Below, one piece after another: positions 4,629 through 5,000 of a stretch of 5,000 bases of DNA. Positions within the stretch are counted from its first letter, which is position 1, and each line of letters begins with the position of its first letter. The notes beneath the pieces were generated by a model. The model had not been told where the DNA came from and searched no databases. It saw only the letters and a list, made by a program, of their open reading frames with translations. A program made the position numbers and the translations under genes. The stretch covers positions 1-5,000 of the forward strand of contig JALUJS010000123.1 of NCBI GenBank assembly GCA_027056825.1, written 5' to 3'. This stretch comes from Candidatus Krumholzibacteriia bacterium. Lineage in GTDB: Bacteria; Krumholzibacteriota; Krumholzibacteriia; LZORAL124-64-63.

Positions 4629-5000
4629 GACAGGTACCCCTTTTCTCCGAACTTGCGCCCCACGTAGGTGCGGCTGTCGGTGTGCTCGCGGCCCGGCCTT
4701 TCCGGGTGGGTCTTGCGCGTGTACTCGACGGTGTCGAAGTCCCGGCGCATGGGCGGCATGTCCCGCCAGCCTTCGAGGATGAAGGGCACGCCCTGCCGCG
4801 GGCTGCCGGGAAATGCGATGCCGAACATCTCGTTGATCTCCTGCTCGTAGGTCTCCGCCTGCAGCCACAGGCCGTGGACCGAGTCGGCGGTCGCGGTCTC
4901 GCGGTCGATGCGGATGGAGATCATCAGGGTGCGGCGCAGGGTCGGCGCGGTCAGCAGGTACATCAGCTCGAACTGGCCGTCCTCGATCCAGTCCACCGCC
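4625..5000 (-). CDS. nuoC: NuoC-like subunit of a complex I-related oxidoreductase (30-kDa family), C-terminal part
   Basis: About 124 C-terminal residues are visible; the N-terminus lies beyond the right edge. The run AVDWIEDGQFELMYLL matches the middle of NuoC, where canonical proteins have a 'VDW...FEVVYHL' strand pair. It is followed by YEQEINEMFGIAFPGSP, the counterpart of the signature 'YEREAxDMFGIxFxGHP', then EGWRDMPPMRRDFD in place of 'EDWxGHPLRKDYP'. NuoC binds NuoD and NuoB in the peripheral arm and carries no cofactor. Its TGA at 4627-4625 lies within the nuoD start (GTGA overlap), so the two are translationally coupled. The GTG at 4996 is an internal valine and not the start. The departures from the canonical signature parallel the divergent NuoD and point to the same non-standard lineage. 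Confidence 0.88.
   Translation of the reverse strand, partial: AVDWIEDGQFELMYLLTAPTLRRTLMISIRIDRETATADSVHGLWLQAETYEQEINEMFGIAFPGSPRQGVPFILEGWRDMPPMRRDFDTVEYTRKTHPERPGREHTDSRTYVGRKFGEKGYLS
4637..4642 (-). promoter_or_regulatory. Shine-Dalgarno sequence of nuoD, inside nuoC
   Basis: AAGGGG on the minus strand, 8 nt before the GTG at 4628. It supports the GTG start overlapping the nuoC stop and removes the need for the long N-terminal extension that the open frame would allow. Confidence 0.6.

Noticed and set aside
1497..4667. A 1056-codon open frame on the plus strand
   Set aside because: It runs antisense to rubrerythrin, the fusion gene and nuoD, all of which have clear family motifs. Its product is a low-complexity Ala/His/Asp/Val/Leu-rich chain with no recognisable domain, as expected for an antisense frame in GC-rich DNA.
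4629..4868. An 80-residue N-terminal extension of NuoD
   Set aside because: It is nuoC sequence read in another frame, and NuoD family alignment begins just after the GTG at 4628.

Overview
The window is GC-rich bacterial DNA. It looks proteobacterial, because it holds the end of a FixJ-type response regulator next to Nuo-type genes; no marker here fixes the genus. Almost all genes lie on the minus strand, so the window is best read from right to left.

Positions 5000 to 1662 (minus) hold part of a complex I-like operon: the C-terminal part of nuoC, a complete nuoD, and a 595-residue protein that joins a NuoI-like two-cluster ferredoxin to a GltD/NfnB-like FAD/NAD(P) oxidoreductase. nuoC and nuoD overlap by 4 nt (GTGA), and nuoD and the fusion gene are 6 nt apart, so the three are almost certainly co-transcribed and translationally coupled. 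A rubrerythrin-type diiron protein (1582 to 1100) follows after a 79-nt gap that contains a degenerate 15-nt tandem repeat and a strong hairpin.

The complex I part is not ordinary. NuoD lacks all three residues that define the quinone headgroup site in the Thermus enzyme (His38, Tyr87 and Asp139 become Thr, Val and Thr). It carries cysteines at two of the four positions that hold the Ni ligands in the related [NiFe] hydrogenases. The subunit after NuoD is NuoI fused to a flavoprotein that could itself take electrons from NAD(P)H. I infer a Nuo-like or hydrogenase-related membrane complex with an unconventional electron input and perhaps a non-quinone or altered acceptor site. Only three subunits are visible here, so this stays a hypothesis.

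Positions 977 to 310 (minus) hold a type II toxin-antitoxin operon of visibly lower GC: a Phd/YefM antitoxin and a RelE/ParE toxin overlapping by ATGA, behind their own putative sigma70 promoter with palindromic sequence on the -10 region. It looks like a small transferred module placed after the Nuo-like operon. Positions 1 to 154 (plus) hold the DNA-binding end of a FixJ/LuxR-family regulator that runs convergently towards the toxin gene.
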